The notes under the pieces: generated by a model
The model's input: only the letters and a program-made list of their open reading frames with translations
What the model was told of the DNA's origin: nothing
Databases searched by the model: none
Assembly (NCBI GenBank): GCA_964400785.1
Contig: CAYNWB010000007.1
Span: forward strand, 9,821-73,820
Length of the DNA stretch: 64,000 bases
Direction: 5' to 3'
Origin: CAVQGZ01 sp964400785
Lineage (GTDB): Bacteria > Actinomycetota > Actinomycetes > Jiangellales > Jiangellaceae
Shown: piece by piece, positions 42,951 to 54,411 of the stretch
Position numbering within the stretch: the stretch's first letter is position 1
Layout: each line of letters begins with the position of its first letter
Position numbers and translations under genes: made by a program

Positions 42951-42956
42951 TACTGT
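42951..42956 (+). promoter_or_regulatory. Candidate -10 for the GPH transporter gene
   Basis: TACTGT followed by exactly six bases and then the ATG at 42963; the spacing implies a leaderless message, and no Shine-Dalgarno is present except the weak CCGGGG. No -35 recognised. Confidence 0.5.
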
Positions 42957-42962
42957 CCGGGG

Positions 42963-44306
42963 ATGGCTCTGAACCGGCTGCGTCGTGGCGAGGTGCTCGG
43001 CTACGCGATGGGCTCGGTGGGTACCGGCGCGTTCTCCACGGTGCCGGGCCTGCTGCTCGCGTACTACCTCACCGACTCCCTGGGGGTGGCTGCCGGGCTT
43101 GCCGCGCTCGTGGTCGCAGTGCCGAAGCTGTGGGACGTGCTCGTTCTGCCGGTCGTGGGCAGCCTGTCCGACAAGGCGATGCTGCGCGTGGGCAGTCGAC
43201 GACCGTTCCTGCTCGTCGGCGGCATCACGCTGCCGGTGTGCTTCGTCGCGATGTTCGCGGTGCCCGAGGGCACGTCACCCGGGGCTGCCGCAGCATGGGT
43301 GCTGGTGGCCTTCATGGCGGCAGCGACGGCGTTCGCCGTCTTCCAGGTGCCCTACATCGCGATGCCCGCCGAGATCACCGACGATGTGGAGGAGCGCACG
43401 ACGTTGATGTCGTGGCGGGTGGCCTTCCTGTCGATCGCCATCCTGCTCGCGGGCGCCGGGGCACCGCTGATCCGCGACGCCGTCGGCGGTTCGCTCGGCT
43501 ACCTCGCCATGGCTGTGGCAGTGGCCTTGCTCATCGCGGTGGGCATGCTGGGCTGCTGGCATGCCCTGCGCACGACTCGTGCCTGGCAGGCGGCGGAGCA
43601 GACGACGCCGCTGGGCGAGTCGCTGCGGGTGGCGCTGCGCCACCGGCCGTTCGTCGTGCTGCTCGCAGCCTTCGTGCTGCAGGCGCTGGCCACCAGCTCG
43701 ATGCTGGGCGCGGCGCAGTACGTCGCCACCTACCGCCTCGACGACCCCAGCGCCATCACGGTGCTGTTCCTCGCGCTCGTCGCTCCCGCGATCCTGGTGA
43801 TGCCCGTGTGGACCCGGGTGTCGCACACCTGGGGCAAGCGCGCCGGCTTCACAGCCGCCTCGTGGACGTTCCTGGTCGGCACGCTGGCCGTGCTGGCCGC
43901 GGAGAGCACCGGCTCGTTCGCCCTCGTGGCCCTGGCCGTCGCCATCTGCGGCGTGGGATACGCGGGCATGCAGATGTTCCCGCTGTCGATGCTGCCCGAC
44001 ACCATCGCTGCCGACACTGCGGCGTCGGGCCAGCGACGATCCGGGGTCTTCACGGGGCTGTGGACCGCGGGGGAGACGGCAGGGTTCGCCCTCGGACCGG
44101 CCCTCGTGCTCGCCGTCCTGTCCTTCGGCGGTTTCGTGTCGTCGCAGGCCGACCAGCAGGTCGACCAGCCCGACAGTGCCGTGACGGCCGTGCTGGTGGC
44201 GTTCACCCTGGTGCCCGCCGCCCTGCTGCTCATCAGCCTGCCCCTGGTGCGGGCCTACCGACTGCCGGAGATCCCGGCACCGACCGAGGTGGAGGCCATC
44301 CGGTGA
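42963..44306 (+). CDS. Major facilitator transporter, GPH/MFS_2 family
   Basis: 447 aa with about 12 membrane helices. Family marks: VPKLWDVLVLPVVGSLSDK in the first half (acidic residue after helix 2 as in MelB) and GMQMFPLSMLPDTIAAD in the loop between later helices. The family includes sodium/sugar symporters and, in animals, the lysolipid and sphingosine-1-phosphate carriers MFSD2A/B. The partner gene downstream overlaps by GTGA and encodes an S1P-lyase-like enzyme, so a phospholipid-type cargo is a testable inference. The long frame upstream of 42963 is antisense to the HNH gene. Confidence 0.9.
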   Translation: MALNRLRRGEVLGYAMGSVGTGAFSTVPGLLLAYYLTDSLGVAAGLAALVVAVPKLWDVLVLPVVGSLSDKAMLRVGSRRPFLLVGGITLPVCFVAMFAVPEGTSPGAAAAWVLVAFMAAATAFAVFQVPYIAMPAEITDDVEERTTLMSWRVAFLSIAILLAGAGAPLIRDAVGGSLGYLAMAVAVALLIAVGMLGCWHALRTTRAWQAAEQTTPLGESLRVALRHRPFVVLLAAFVLQALATSSMLGAAQYVATYRLDDPSAITVLFLALVAPAILVMPVWTRVSHTWGKRAGFTAASWTFLVGTLAVLAAESTGSFALVALAVAICGVGYAGMQMFPLSMLPDTIAADTAASGQRRSGVFTGLWTAGETAGFALGPALVLAVLSFGGFVSSQADQQVDQPDSAVTAVLVAFTLVPAALLLISLPLVRAYRLPEIPAPTEVEAIR

Positions 44307-45784
44307 CCGACGCATCGCCCGCGATCCCCCCGCTGCCGCAGACGGGTCTGCCGATCGAGCAGATCCTCGAGGCGTTGCGCGCCTACCGCACCCGCGACCT
44401 GCCCGACAAGGGGGGCACGACGACGGCCTACGTCTACGACCCTGGCATCGACGAGCTCGACGAGCTCGGCGTGCGTGCCTACGCCATCGCCCAGCCGGTC
44501 AACGGGCTCGACCCGACGGCGTTCCCGTCCTACGCAGCCGTGGAGAACGACATCGTCGGCGCCGCGCGGTTGCTGTTCCACGGCGGGGTCGAGTCGGTCG
44601 TCGGGACGATGACCAGTGGCGGCACCGAGTCGATCGGGCTGGCGGTGCTCGGCGCCCGCGAACGGTGGCGGGCGGCGAGTGGCCAGCCCCACGGCCACCC
44701 CACGATGGTGCTGCCCTCGACGGCGCACCCGGCCTTCCTCAAGGCCGCCCACCTGTTCGACCTCGAGGTCGTCTCGGTGCCCGTCGACCGAGCCACCTAC
44801 AAGGCCGACCCGGCCGCCATGGCAGCCGTCGTCGACGAGCGCACAGCCCTGGTCGTGGCGTCGGCGCCGTCGTACGCCCACGGCGTGATCGACCCTGTCG
44901 AGCAGGTGGCGGCCATCGCGGCCGAGCATGACGTGCCGTGCCACGTCGACGCCTGCATCGGTTGGGTGGTGCCCTTCATCCGCGCCGACGAGGGCTTGGC
45001 GCCGATCGACTTCTCGATCCCGGGCGTCACCTCGATCTCGACCGACCTGCACAAGTACGGGTACACGCCCAAGGGGTGCTCGGTGCTGCTGCACCGCAGC
45101 GACGACCTGCGCCGCCACCACTACTTCGCCACGACGGCCTGGCCCGGGTACCCGGTGGTCAACCCGACGCTGCTGTCGACGAGGCCGGGCGGCCCGCCGG
45201 CAGTCGCCTGGGCGATCCTGCACCGCATCGGGCTGCAGGGGTACCGCGACCTTGCTCTCGCGGCCCGTCGGGTCACGCTGGCGATGGCGGCGGGCGTCGA
45301 CGAGATCCCCGGGCTGCGCACGGTGGCACCACCGGAGTCCACGCTGGTCGCGTTCGCCGACGACGGCGGTCCGGACGACCCGGACGTGCGCGTGGTGGCC
45401 GACGAGATGTCCCTGCGTGGATGGACGCTGGGAGCGCAACCGGCCCACGACGGGCCGGCGACGATCCACGTGTCGGTGTCGGCGGTGCTGGAGTCGAGGC
45501 TGGAGCAGTTTCTCGCCGACATGCGGGACTCGGCCCGAGCGGCACGGCAGCTGGGCCGTGCCGAGCCCGACCCCGCGCTCGTCGCTGCCGGCGCTGCCAT
45601 CGACGTCGACACGCTCACTGCTGACGTGATGGCGGGGCTGCTGGCGATCGCCGGTCTCGACCAGCCCGGCGGTGGGCTGCCGGCCCGCATGGCACCGGTG
45701 AACGCGCTGCTCGACGCCGTTCCGCCGGCGCTGGTCGAGCGCCTGCTGATCGAGGTGATCCTGCGGGTGTACCGGCCGGCCTGA
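44303..45784 (+). CDS. Sphingosine-1-phosphate lyase-like PLP-dependent enzyme
   Basis: 493-aa group II PLP decarboxylase-fold protein. The PLP lysine is K251 in STDLHKYGYTPKGCSVLL, preceded by the cofactor Asp in HVDACIGW. TSGGTES near 110 and the downstream RPGG and WPGYP segments match S1P lyases more closely than glutamate or tyrosine decarboxylases. Expected chemistry is retro-aldol cleavage of a phosphorylated long-chain amino alcohol, or decarboxylation of an amino acid. A C-terminal extension of about 70 residues lies beyond the core. It overlaps the transporter stop by GTGA, so both are probably made together. Substrate not determinable from sequence. Confidence 0.9.
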   Translation: MTDASPAIPPLPQTGLPIEQILEALRAYRTRDLPDKGGTTTAYVYDPGIDELDELGVRAYAIAQPVNGLDPTAFPSYAAVENDIVGAARLLFHGGVESVVGTMTSGGTESIGLAVLGARERWRAASGQPHGHPTMVLPSTAHPAFLKAAHLFDLEVVSVPVDRATYKADPAAMAAVVDERTALVVASAPSYAHGVIDPVEQVAAIAAEHDVPCHVDACIGWVVPFIRADEGLAPIDFSIPGVTSISTDLHKYGYTPKGCSVLLHRSDDLRRHHYFATTAWPGYPVVNPTLLSTRPGGPPAVAWAILHRIGLQGYRDLALAARRVTLAMAAGVDEIPGLRTVAPPESTLVAFADDGGPDDPDVRVVADEMSLRGWTLGAQPAHDGPATIHVSVSAVLESRLEQFLADMRDSARAARQLGRAEPDPALVAAGAAIDVDTLTADVMAGLLAIAGLDQPGGGLPARMAPVNALLDAVPPALVERLLIEVILRVYRPA

Positions 45785-45801
45785 CGGTGGAGCCGACTTG
45801 G

Positions 45802-45807
45802 TAGCGT
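45802..45807 (+). promoter_or_regulatory. Candidate -10 for the pyr operon
   Basis: TAGCGT (TANNNT) sits 18 nt after the preceding stop. Transcription from about 45814 would place the PyrR hairpin at the very 5' end of the mRNA. A possible -35, CTGACG at 45781-45786, is separated by only 15 nt. Confidence 0.45.
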
Positions 45808-45817
45808 GACCGCACAG

Positions 45818-45853
45818 TCCTTTAAGCCCGTCCCGTGAGGCGGGGAAGGAGAG
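45818..45853 (+). promoter_or_regulatory. PyrR-binding hairpin that masks the pyrR ribosome binding site
   Basis: Lower stem TCCTT (45818-45822) pairs with AAGGA (45846-45850); upper stem CCCGTC (45827-45832) pairs with GGCGGG (45839-45844) around a CCGTGA loop. The segment TCCCGTGAGG (45831-45840) fits the PyrR recognition consensus UCCNGNGAGG. The lower stem includes the AAGGAGAG ribosome binding site of pyrR (GTG 45857), so PyrR-UMP binding should block translation, as shown for mycobacterial pyr mRNA. Confidence 0.8.
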
Positions 45854-45856
45854 CGT

Positions 45857-46426
45857 GTGACCCAGGCACCGCGTTCTGGTCAGGGTGACCCCCGGCCACG
45901 CGTGCTGATGTCGGCCGCCGACATCGCCCGCGCCGTGACCCGCATCGGCTACGAGATCCTCGAGCGCAACAGGGGTGCCGAGGGCGTGGTGCTGCTCGGC
46001 ATCCCGCGGCGCGGCGTGCCGCTGGCCATGCGTCTCGCTGCGCAGATCCGCGCTGTGGAGACCGACGTCCCCGTCGGGTCGCTGGACGTCACCATGTACC
46101 GGGACGACCTGCGCCGGCGCCCGCCCCGAGCGCTGGAGCCCACCGACATCCCCCCGCAGGGCATCGACGGCCGCGTCGTCGTGCTCGTCGACGACGTCCT
46201 CTACTCCGGGCGCACCGTCCGGTCGGCCCTCACCGCGCTCGACGACCTCGGGCGGCCCAGTGCCGTCCAGCTGGCGGTGCTGGTCGACCGCGGTCACCGG
46301 GAGCTGCCGATCCGGCCCGACTTCATCGGCAAGAACGTGCCCACCAGCCGGGACGAGTCCGTCCGGGTGCGGCTGACCGAGACCGACGGTGAGGACGAGG
46401 TCGTCCTGCTGCACGGGGAGGCGTGA
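45857..46426 (+). CDS. pyrR: Pyrimidine operon regulator / uracil phosphoribosyltransferase PyrR
   Basis: 189-aa RNA-binding repressor with PRPP-binding fold; the PRTase motif is VVLVDDVLYSGRT and the family marker GIPRRGVPLA. With UMP bound it attaches to the hairpin just upstream and lowers expression of the operon. It may retain weak uracil phosphoribosyltransferase activity. GTG 45857 follows the masked AAGGAGAG. pyrB follows with overlapping start and stop. Confidence 0.95.
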   Translation: MTQAPRSGQGDPRPRVLMSAADIARAVTRIGYEILERNRGAEGVVLLGIPRRGVPLAMRLAAQIRAVETDVPVGSLDVTMYRDDLRRRPPRALEPTDIPPQGIDGRVVVLVDDVLYSGRTVRSALTALDDLGRPSAVQLAVLVDRGHRELPIRPDFIGKNVPTSRDESVRVRLTETDGEDEVVLLHGEA

Positions 46427-47361
46427 TGCAGCACCTGCTGGCCGCTGCCGAGATGAGCCGCGACGAGATCGTCGGTGTGCTCGACACCGCCGACGAGATG
46501 GCGCGCCTGACCGACCGGGCGATCAAGAAGCTGCCGACCCTGCGCGGCCGCACCGTCGTCAACCTGTTCTTCGAGGACTCCACGCGCACGCGGACGTCGT
46601 TCGAGCTCGCCGCCAAGCGGTTGTCGGCGGACGTCATCAACTTCTCGGCCAAGGGGTCGAGCCTGTCGAAGGGCGAGAGCCTCAAGGACACCGCGCTCAC
46701 CCTGGAGGCGATGGGCGCCGACGCGATCGTCGTGCGGCACTCGGCCAGCGGCGCCGCACATCGTCTGGCGCACGCGGGGTGGGTGTCGGCGCGGGTCATC
46801 AACGCCGGTGACGGCACGCACGAGCACCCGACGCAGGCGCTGCTCGACGCCTACACCCTGCGTCGGCACCTGGGCGACCTCGACGGTCGCACCGTCGTCA
46901 TCGTGGGCGACGTGCTCCACAGCCGGGTGGCACGCAGCAACGTGCACCTGCTGCACCGGCTCGGTGCGCAGGTGCGGCTCGTCGGTCCGCCCACGCTCAT
47001 GCCCGTCGGGGTCGAGCAGTGGCCGTGCTCGGTCTCCTACGACCTCGACTCCGAGCTGGCGAAGGCCGACGCCATCACGATGCTGCGCGTGCAGGCCGAG
47101 CGCATGTCGGCCTCGTACTTCCCGTCGGCACGGGAGTACTCGCGCCGCTACGGGCTGGACGCCCGTCGGATGGCGAGCCTGCCCGAGTCGGCCGTCGTGC
47201 TGCACCCCGGGCCCATGAACCGCGGCATGGAGATCACGGCGGACGTGGCCGACAGCAGCCGATCGGTGATCGTCGAGCAGGTGGGCAACGGCGTGCTCGT
47301 GCGCATGGCGGTGCTCTACCTGCTGCTCGGTGGCACCGCCGCCGTCGAGGAGGACCGATGA
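46426..47361 (+). CDS. pyrB: Aspartate carbamoyltransferase catalytic subunit
   Basis: 311 aa from ATG 46426. Carbamoyl-phosphate site STRTRTSFE, HPTQALLDAYTL and the aspartate-side segment LRVQAERM are present. No pyrI regulatory subunit is seen, as in other actinobacteria. ATG 46426 is spaced 5 nt from GGGGAG, better than the alternative GTG 46423; either way it overlaps the pyrR stop. pyrC overlaps its stop by ATGA. Confidence 0.96.
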   Translation: MQHLLAAAEMSRDEIVGVLDTADEMARLTDRAIKKLPTLRGRTVVNLFFEDSTRTRTSFELAAKRLSADVINFSAKGSSLSKGESLKDTALTLEAMGADAIVVRHSASGAAHRLAHAGWVSARVINAGDGTHEHPTQALLDAYTLRRHLGDLDGRTVVIVGDVLHSRVARSNVHLLHRLGAQVRLVGPPTLMPVGVEQWPCSVSYDLDSELAKADAITMLRVQAERMSASYFPSAREYSRRYGLDARRMASLPESAVVLHPGPMNRGMEITADVADSSRSVIVEQVGNGVLVRMAVLYLLLGGTAAVEEDR

Positions 47362-48650
47362 CTCTGCTCGTGCGTGGCTGCCGGCCCCTGGGCGGCGACC
47401 CGACAGACCTGCTCGTGGAGGGCGGCACCATCACCGCGACCGGGAGCCTCGGGGACGTGGCCGGTGCCACCGTCGTCGACGCCGACGGCCTCGTGGCCCT
47501 GCCCGGCCTGGTCGACGTGCACACCCACCTGCGCGAACCTGGGCGTGAGGACGCCGAGACGGTGCTCAGCGGCACCCGCGCCGCTGCGGCGGGCGGCTTC
47601 ACAGCGGTGCACGCCATGGCCAACACCGATCCCGTCGCCGACACCGCCGGGGTCGTCGAACAGGTGTGGCGACTCGGGCAGCAGGCCGGCTACTGCGACG
47701 TCCATCCCGTGGGCGCGGTGACCGTGGGACTGGCCGGCACGCAGCTTGCCGAGCTCGGTGCGATGGCCGACTCGGTCGCCCGGGTACGCATCTTCTCCGA
47801 CGACGGCCACTGCGTGTCGGACGCCTCGCTGATGCGTCGCGCCCTGGAGTACGTGAAGGCCTTCGACGGCGTCATCGCCCAGCACGCGCAGGAGCCCTCG
47901 TTGACCGTCGGCGCCCAGATGAACGAGGGCCCGTTGTCCGGGGAGCTGGGGCTGACCGGGTGGCCGGCCGCGGCTGAGGAGGCGATCATCGCCCGCGACG
48001 TGCTGCTGGCGGCGCATGTGCGCTCGCGCGTGCACATCTGCCACGTGTCGACCGCGGGATCGGTCGACCTGATCCGGTGGGCCAAGGCGAAGGGCTGGCC
48101 GGTCACCGCCGAGGTGACGCCCCACCACCTGCTGCTCACCGAGCAGCTGGCCCGCAGCTACGACCCGGTCTTCAAGGTCAACCCGCCCCTGCGCTCCGAC
48201 GAGGACGTCGCCGCCGTGCGCGAGGGCCTTGCCGACGGCACGATCGACGTGGTGGCCACCGACCACGCGCCCCATCCGGCCGAGGCCAAGGACTGCGAGT
48301 GGGCCAGCGCCGCCTTCGGCATGCTCGGTCTCGAGACCGCGTTGTCCGTCGTCGCGCAGACCATGGTCGAGCCCGGGCTGCTCGACTGGGCGGGTGTCGC
48401 CGATCGCATGTCGACCGCCCCGGCCCTAATCGGACAGCTGCCTGACCAGGGACGTCCTCTGGCGACGGGCGAGCCGGCCACGTTCGTGCTCGTCGACCCG
48501 ACGGCTCGGCACGTCGTCGTGCCCGAGCACAGCCTGTCGGCCTCGCGCAACAACCCCTACGCCGGCCGCGACCTGCCGGCCCGCGTCGTCGCGACCTACC
48601 TGCGTGGCCGCGCCACCTTCACCGCCGACCAGAAGCAGCAGCATGGCTGA
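47358..48650 (+). CDS. pyrC: Dihydroorotase
   Basis: 430-aa amidohydrolase of the longer (type I) bacterial dihydroorotase class. Zinc ligands begin with H55 and H57 in DVHTHLREPG; further ligands appear in AQHAQEP, ICHVSTAGS and the catalytic Asp of ATDHAPH. It closes carbamoyl-aspartate to dihydroorotate. ATG 47358 overlaps pyrB; a small membrane-protein gene starts 8 nt before its stop. Confidence 0.95.
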   Translation: MTLLVRGCRPLGGDPTDLLVEGGTITATGSLGDVAGATVVDADGLVALPGLVDVHTHLREPGREDAETVLSGTRAAAAGGFTAVHAMANTDPVADTAGVVEQVWRLGQQAGYCDVHPVGAVTVGLAGTQLAELGAMADSVARVRIFSDDGHCVSDASLMRRALEYVKAFDGVIAQHAQEPSLTVGAQMNEGPLSGELGLTGWPAAAEEAIIARDVLLAAHVRSRVHICHVSTAGSVDLIRWAKAKGWPVTAEVTPHHLLLTEQLARSYDPVFKVNPPLRSDEDVAAVREGLADGTIDVVATDHAPHPAEAKDCEWASAAFGMLGLETALSVVAQTMVEPGLLDWAGVADRMSTAPALIGQLPDQGRPLATGEPATFVLVDPTARHVVVPEHSLSASRNNPYAGRDLPARVVATYLRGRATFTADQKQQHG

Positions 48651-49140
48651 GCGGTGGCCAGCGGTGCTGCTGCTGGTGTCGGTCGTGCTGCTGGCGTGGG
48701 CCGGCATGGCCTGGGGGTGGCGGCACCGGGCCGGACGGCAGTCGCACGTGCAGGCCCCGGCCCACCCCCCGACCACGCTGGGGTCGCCGATCGTCACGGC
48801 CGAGGGGCTCTACGTGGGATCGGTGACGGCGGGGCACTGGCTCGACCGGGTCGTGCCGCACGGCCTGGGCGCTCGCGCGAGTGCGGAGGTGAGCGTGTTC
48901 GCCGAAGGAGTGCTGCTGGCGCGCGACGGCACCGAGCCGGTCTGGATACCCCGTGACGCCCTGCTGGCCGCCCGTCGCGACACCGGCCTGGCGGGCAAGG
49001 TCACCGAGACCGGGGGCTTGGTCGTGTGGACGTGGACCCTCGGCGACGTGGTGCTCGAGTCGGGCATCCGTGCCCGGTACGCCCATGACAGCGGCGCGCT
49101 GCTGCGGGCCCTGCAGTCCGTGACACAGGAGGCGACATGA
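48643..49140 (+). CDS. Small membrane protein with PH-like domain, pyr operon
   Basis: 165 aa from ATG 48643. One N-terminal helix (WPAVLLLVSVVLLAWAGMAWGW, core about residues 5-25) and a beta-rich soluble domain of about 120 residues with LGSPIVTAEGLYVGSVTAG and RDGTEPVWIPRDALL, which has the look of a bacterial PH-like fold. An orthologous slot (Rv1382) exists between pyrC and carA in M. tuberculosis, so the placement is conserved, but no function in pyrimidine synthesis is known. It overlaps pyrC by 8 nt and carA by ATGA. Confidence 0.82.
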   Translation: MAERWPAVLLLVSVVLLAWAGMAWGWRHRAGRQSHVQAPAHPPTTLGSPIVTAEGLYVGSVTAGHWLDRVVPHGLGARASAEVSVFAEGVLLARDGTEPVWIPRDALLAARRDTGLAGKVTETGGLVVWTWTLGDVVLESGIRARYAHDSGALLRALQSVTQEAT

Positions 49141-50266
49141 GTCCGGCATCGCGAACCCCTGCCCTGCTCGTGCTCGAGGACGGGCGCACCTTCCACGGCG
49201 AGTCCTACGGTGCCGTCGGCGAGACGTTCGGCGAGGCGGTCTTCACCACGGGCATGACCGGCTACCAGGAGACGATCACCGACCCGTCCTACCACCGGCA
49301 GGTGGTCGTGCAGACCGCCCCGCACATCGGCAACACCGGCGTCAACGACGAGGACCCGGAGTCGCGGCGCATCTGGGTGGCCGGGTACGTGGTGCGCGAC
49401 CCCTCACGTGTCGCGTCGAGCTGGCGGGCCACCGGCACGCTGGAGGACGACCTCGTCGACCAGGGTGTGGTCGGGCTGTCGGGCATCGACACGCGCGCCC
49501 TCACCCGCCACCTGCGGGAGCGAGGGGCGATGCGGGTCGGGGTGTCGTCGGTGGGCACCGATGCCCAGACCCTGCTCGACCGGGTGCTGGCCAGCCCGGC
49601 GATGACAGGCGCCGACCTGACCGCGGACGTCACGACACCGCAGGCGTATGTCGTGCCGGCCGTGGGAACGTCCCGGCACACCGTCGTGGCCGTCGACCTC
49701 GGCATCAAGGCGATGACCCCCCGCCGCATGGCCGAGAGGGGGATGACCGTGCACGTCGTGCCCGCCGACACGACGCTGGACGAGGTGCTCGCGCTGCGCC
49801 CGGACGGGGTGTTCTTCTCCAACGGTCCCGGCGACCCGGCCACGGCCGACCGCTCGGTCGCGCTCATGCGCGCCGTCCTGCAGGCCGACCTGCCCGTGTT
49901 CGGCATCTGCTTCGGCAACCAGGTGTTCGGTCGGGCGCTGGGGTTCGGCACGTACAAGCTGCGGTTCGGGCACCGCGGCATCAACCAGCCGGTGCAGGAC
50001 CGCACCACGGGCACGGTGGCGGTCACCGCCCACAACCACGGCTTCGCCGTCGACGCGCCGCTCGACGAACCGGTGCACACCGATCTCGGCACCGCGACCG
50101 TCTCGCACGTCTGCCTCAACGACGACGTCGTGGAGGGGCTGCAGCTGCGCGACGAGGCGGGACGGCTGCGCGGCTTCAGCGTGCAGTACCACCCGGAGGC
50201 GGCTGCCGGTCCGCACGACGCGGCCTACCTGTTCGACCGATTCGCCGACATGATGGAGAACCGCTG

Positions 50267-50267
<1 letters not shown>
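49137..50267 (+). CDS. carA: Carbamoyl-phosphate synthase small (glutaminase) subunit
   Basis: 376 aa. The N-terminal domain (LVLEDGRTFHGESYG) contacts CarB; the class I glutaminase domain has FFSNGPGDP, nucleophile C258 in FGICFGNQ and the HPE of VQYHPEAAAGPHD. It supplies ammonia to CarB for both pyrimidine and arginine synthesis. ATG 49137 overlaps the PH-like gene, and its stop overlaps carB by one base (TGATG). Confidence 0.97.
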
Positions 50268-53577
<3,310 letters not shown>

Positions 53578-53581
<4 letters not shown>

Positions 53582-54411
53582 GCCCCGTGCAGCGCACGTG
53601 CCGGATCACCCGGGTCGACCCGCTCGGGCCCTACACGGTGGTGGGCCTGGACGCACCGGAGGTGGCCCAGCGTGGGGAGCCCGGACAGTTCGTGGCACTG
53701 GCCGTCGGTGGCGCGACCAGCAGCCTGCTGCTGCGCCGGGCCTTCGCGATCTACCGGACCCGCGGGGACGAGGTCGACATCGTGGTGTCGCCTCACGGGC
53801 CCGGAACGTCCTGGCTGGTTCGCCAGAGCCCGGGCCGCACTGTCGACATGGTCGGACCCCTGGGCCGGCCGTTCCCCGACCCTGAGGGGGACGGGCCGGT
53901 CGTCGTGGTCGGCGGCGGCTACGGCACCGCCGCGCTCATCGGCCTCGTGCTCAGGCTGAGGGCGCAGGGCCGTCCCGTCACGGCCGTGGTCGGAGCCGGG
54001 ACGGCGAGGACGCTCGTCGGGGTAGCAGACCTGGAAGGCATGGGTGCCGAGGTGCTGGTCGCCACCGACGACGGCTCGGCGGGGACCCGCGGGCTGGTCA
54101 CCGACCTGCTGGCCGGCACCGCGTCGTCAGCCTTGGCCGAGGCGTCCGCGGTGTACGCCTGCGGGCCCATGGCGATGCTCGCGGCCACAGCACAGGCAGC
54201 CCAGCGCGTCGACGTGCCGTGCTGGTGCTCGGTGGAGGAGTCGATGGCCTGCGGCATCGGGGTCTGCATGACCTGCGTGCTGCCCGTGGTCGACACAGAC
54301 GGTCAGACCCGCATGCTGCGGTCGTGTGTGGCCGGGCCCACGTTCGCCGGCACGGCGGTGCGCTGGGCCGACGTCGGCACCGTGCCGTCCGACTGCGTCG
54401 GGGCCCCGTGA
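53578..54411 (+). CDS. pyrK: Dihydroorotate dehydrogenase electron-transfer subunit PyrK
   Basis: 277-aa flavoprotein-type reductase with FAD domain (GEPGQFVALAV, RRAFAIYRT), NAD domain (VVVVGGGYGTAALIGLV) and a 2Fe-2S cluster bound by C225, C230, C233 and C250. It passes electrons from PyrD to NAD, marking the class 1B dihydroorotate dehydrogenase. GTG 53578 overlaps carB, and the stop overlaps the pyrD start (TGATG). Confidence 0.94.

Noticed and set aside
42356..45784. 1142-aa forward frame that looked like a giant fusion ending in the S1P-lyase-like domain
   Set aside because: The first two thirds are antisense to the HNH gene and out of frame with the transporter; the enzyme has its own GTG at 44303 with a GTGA overlap.
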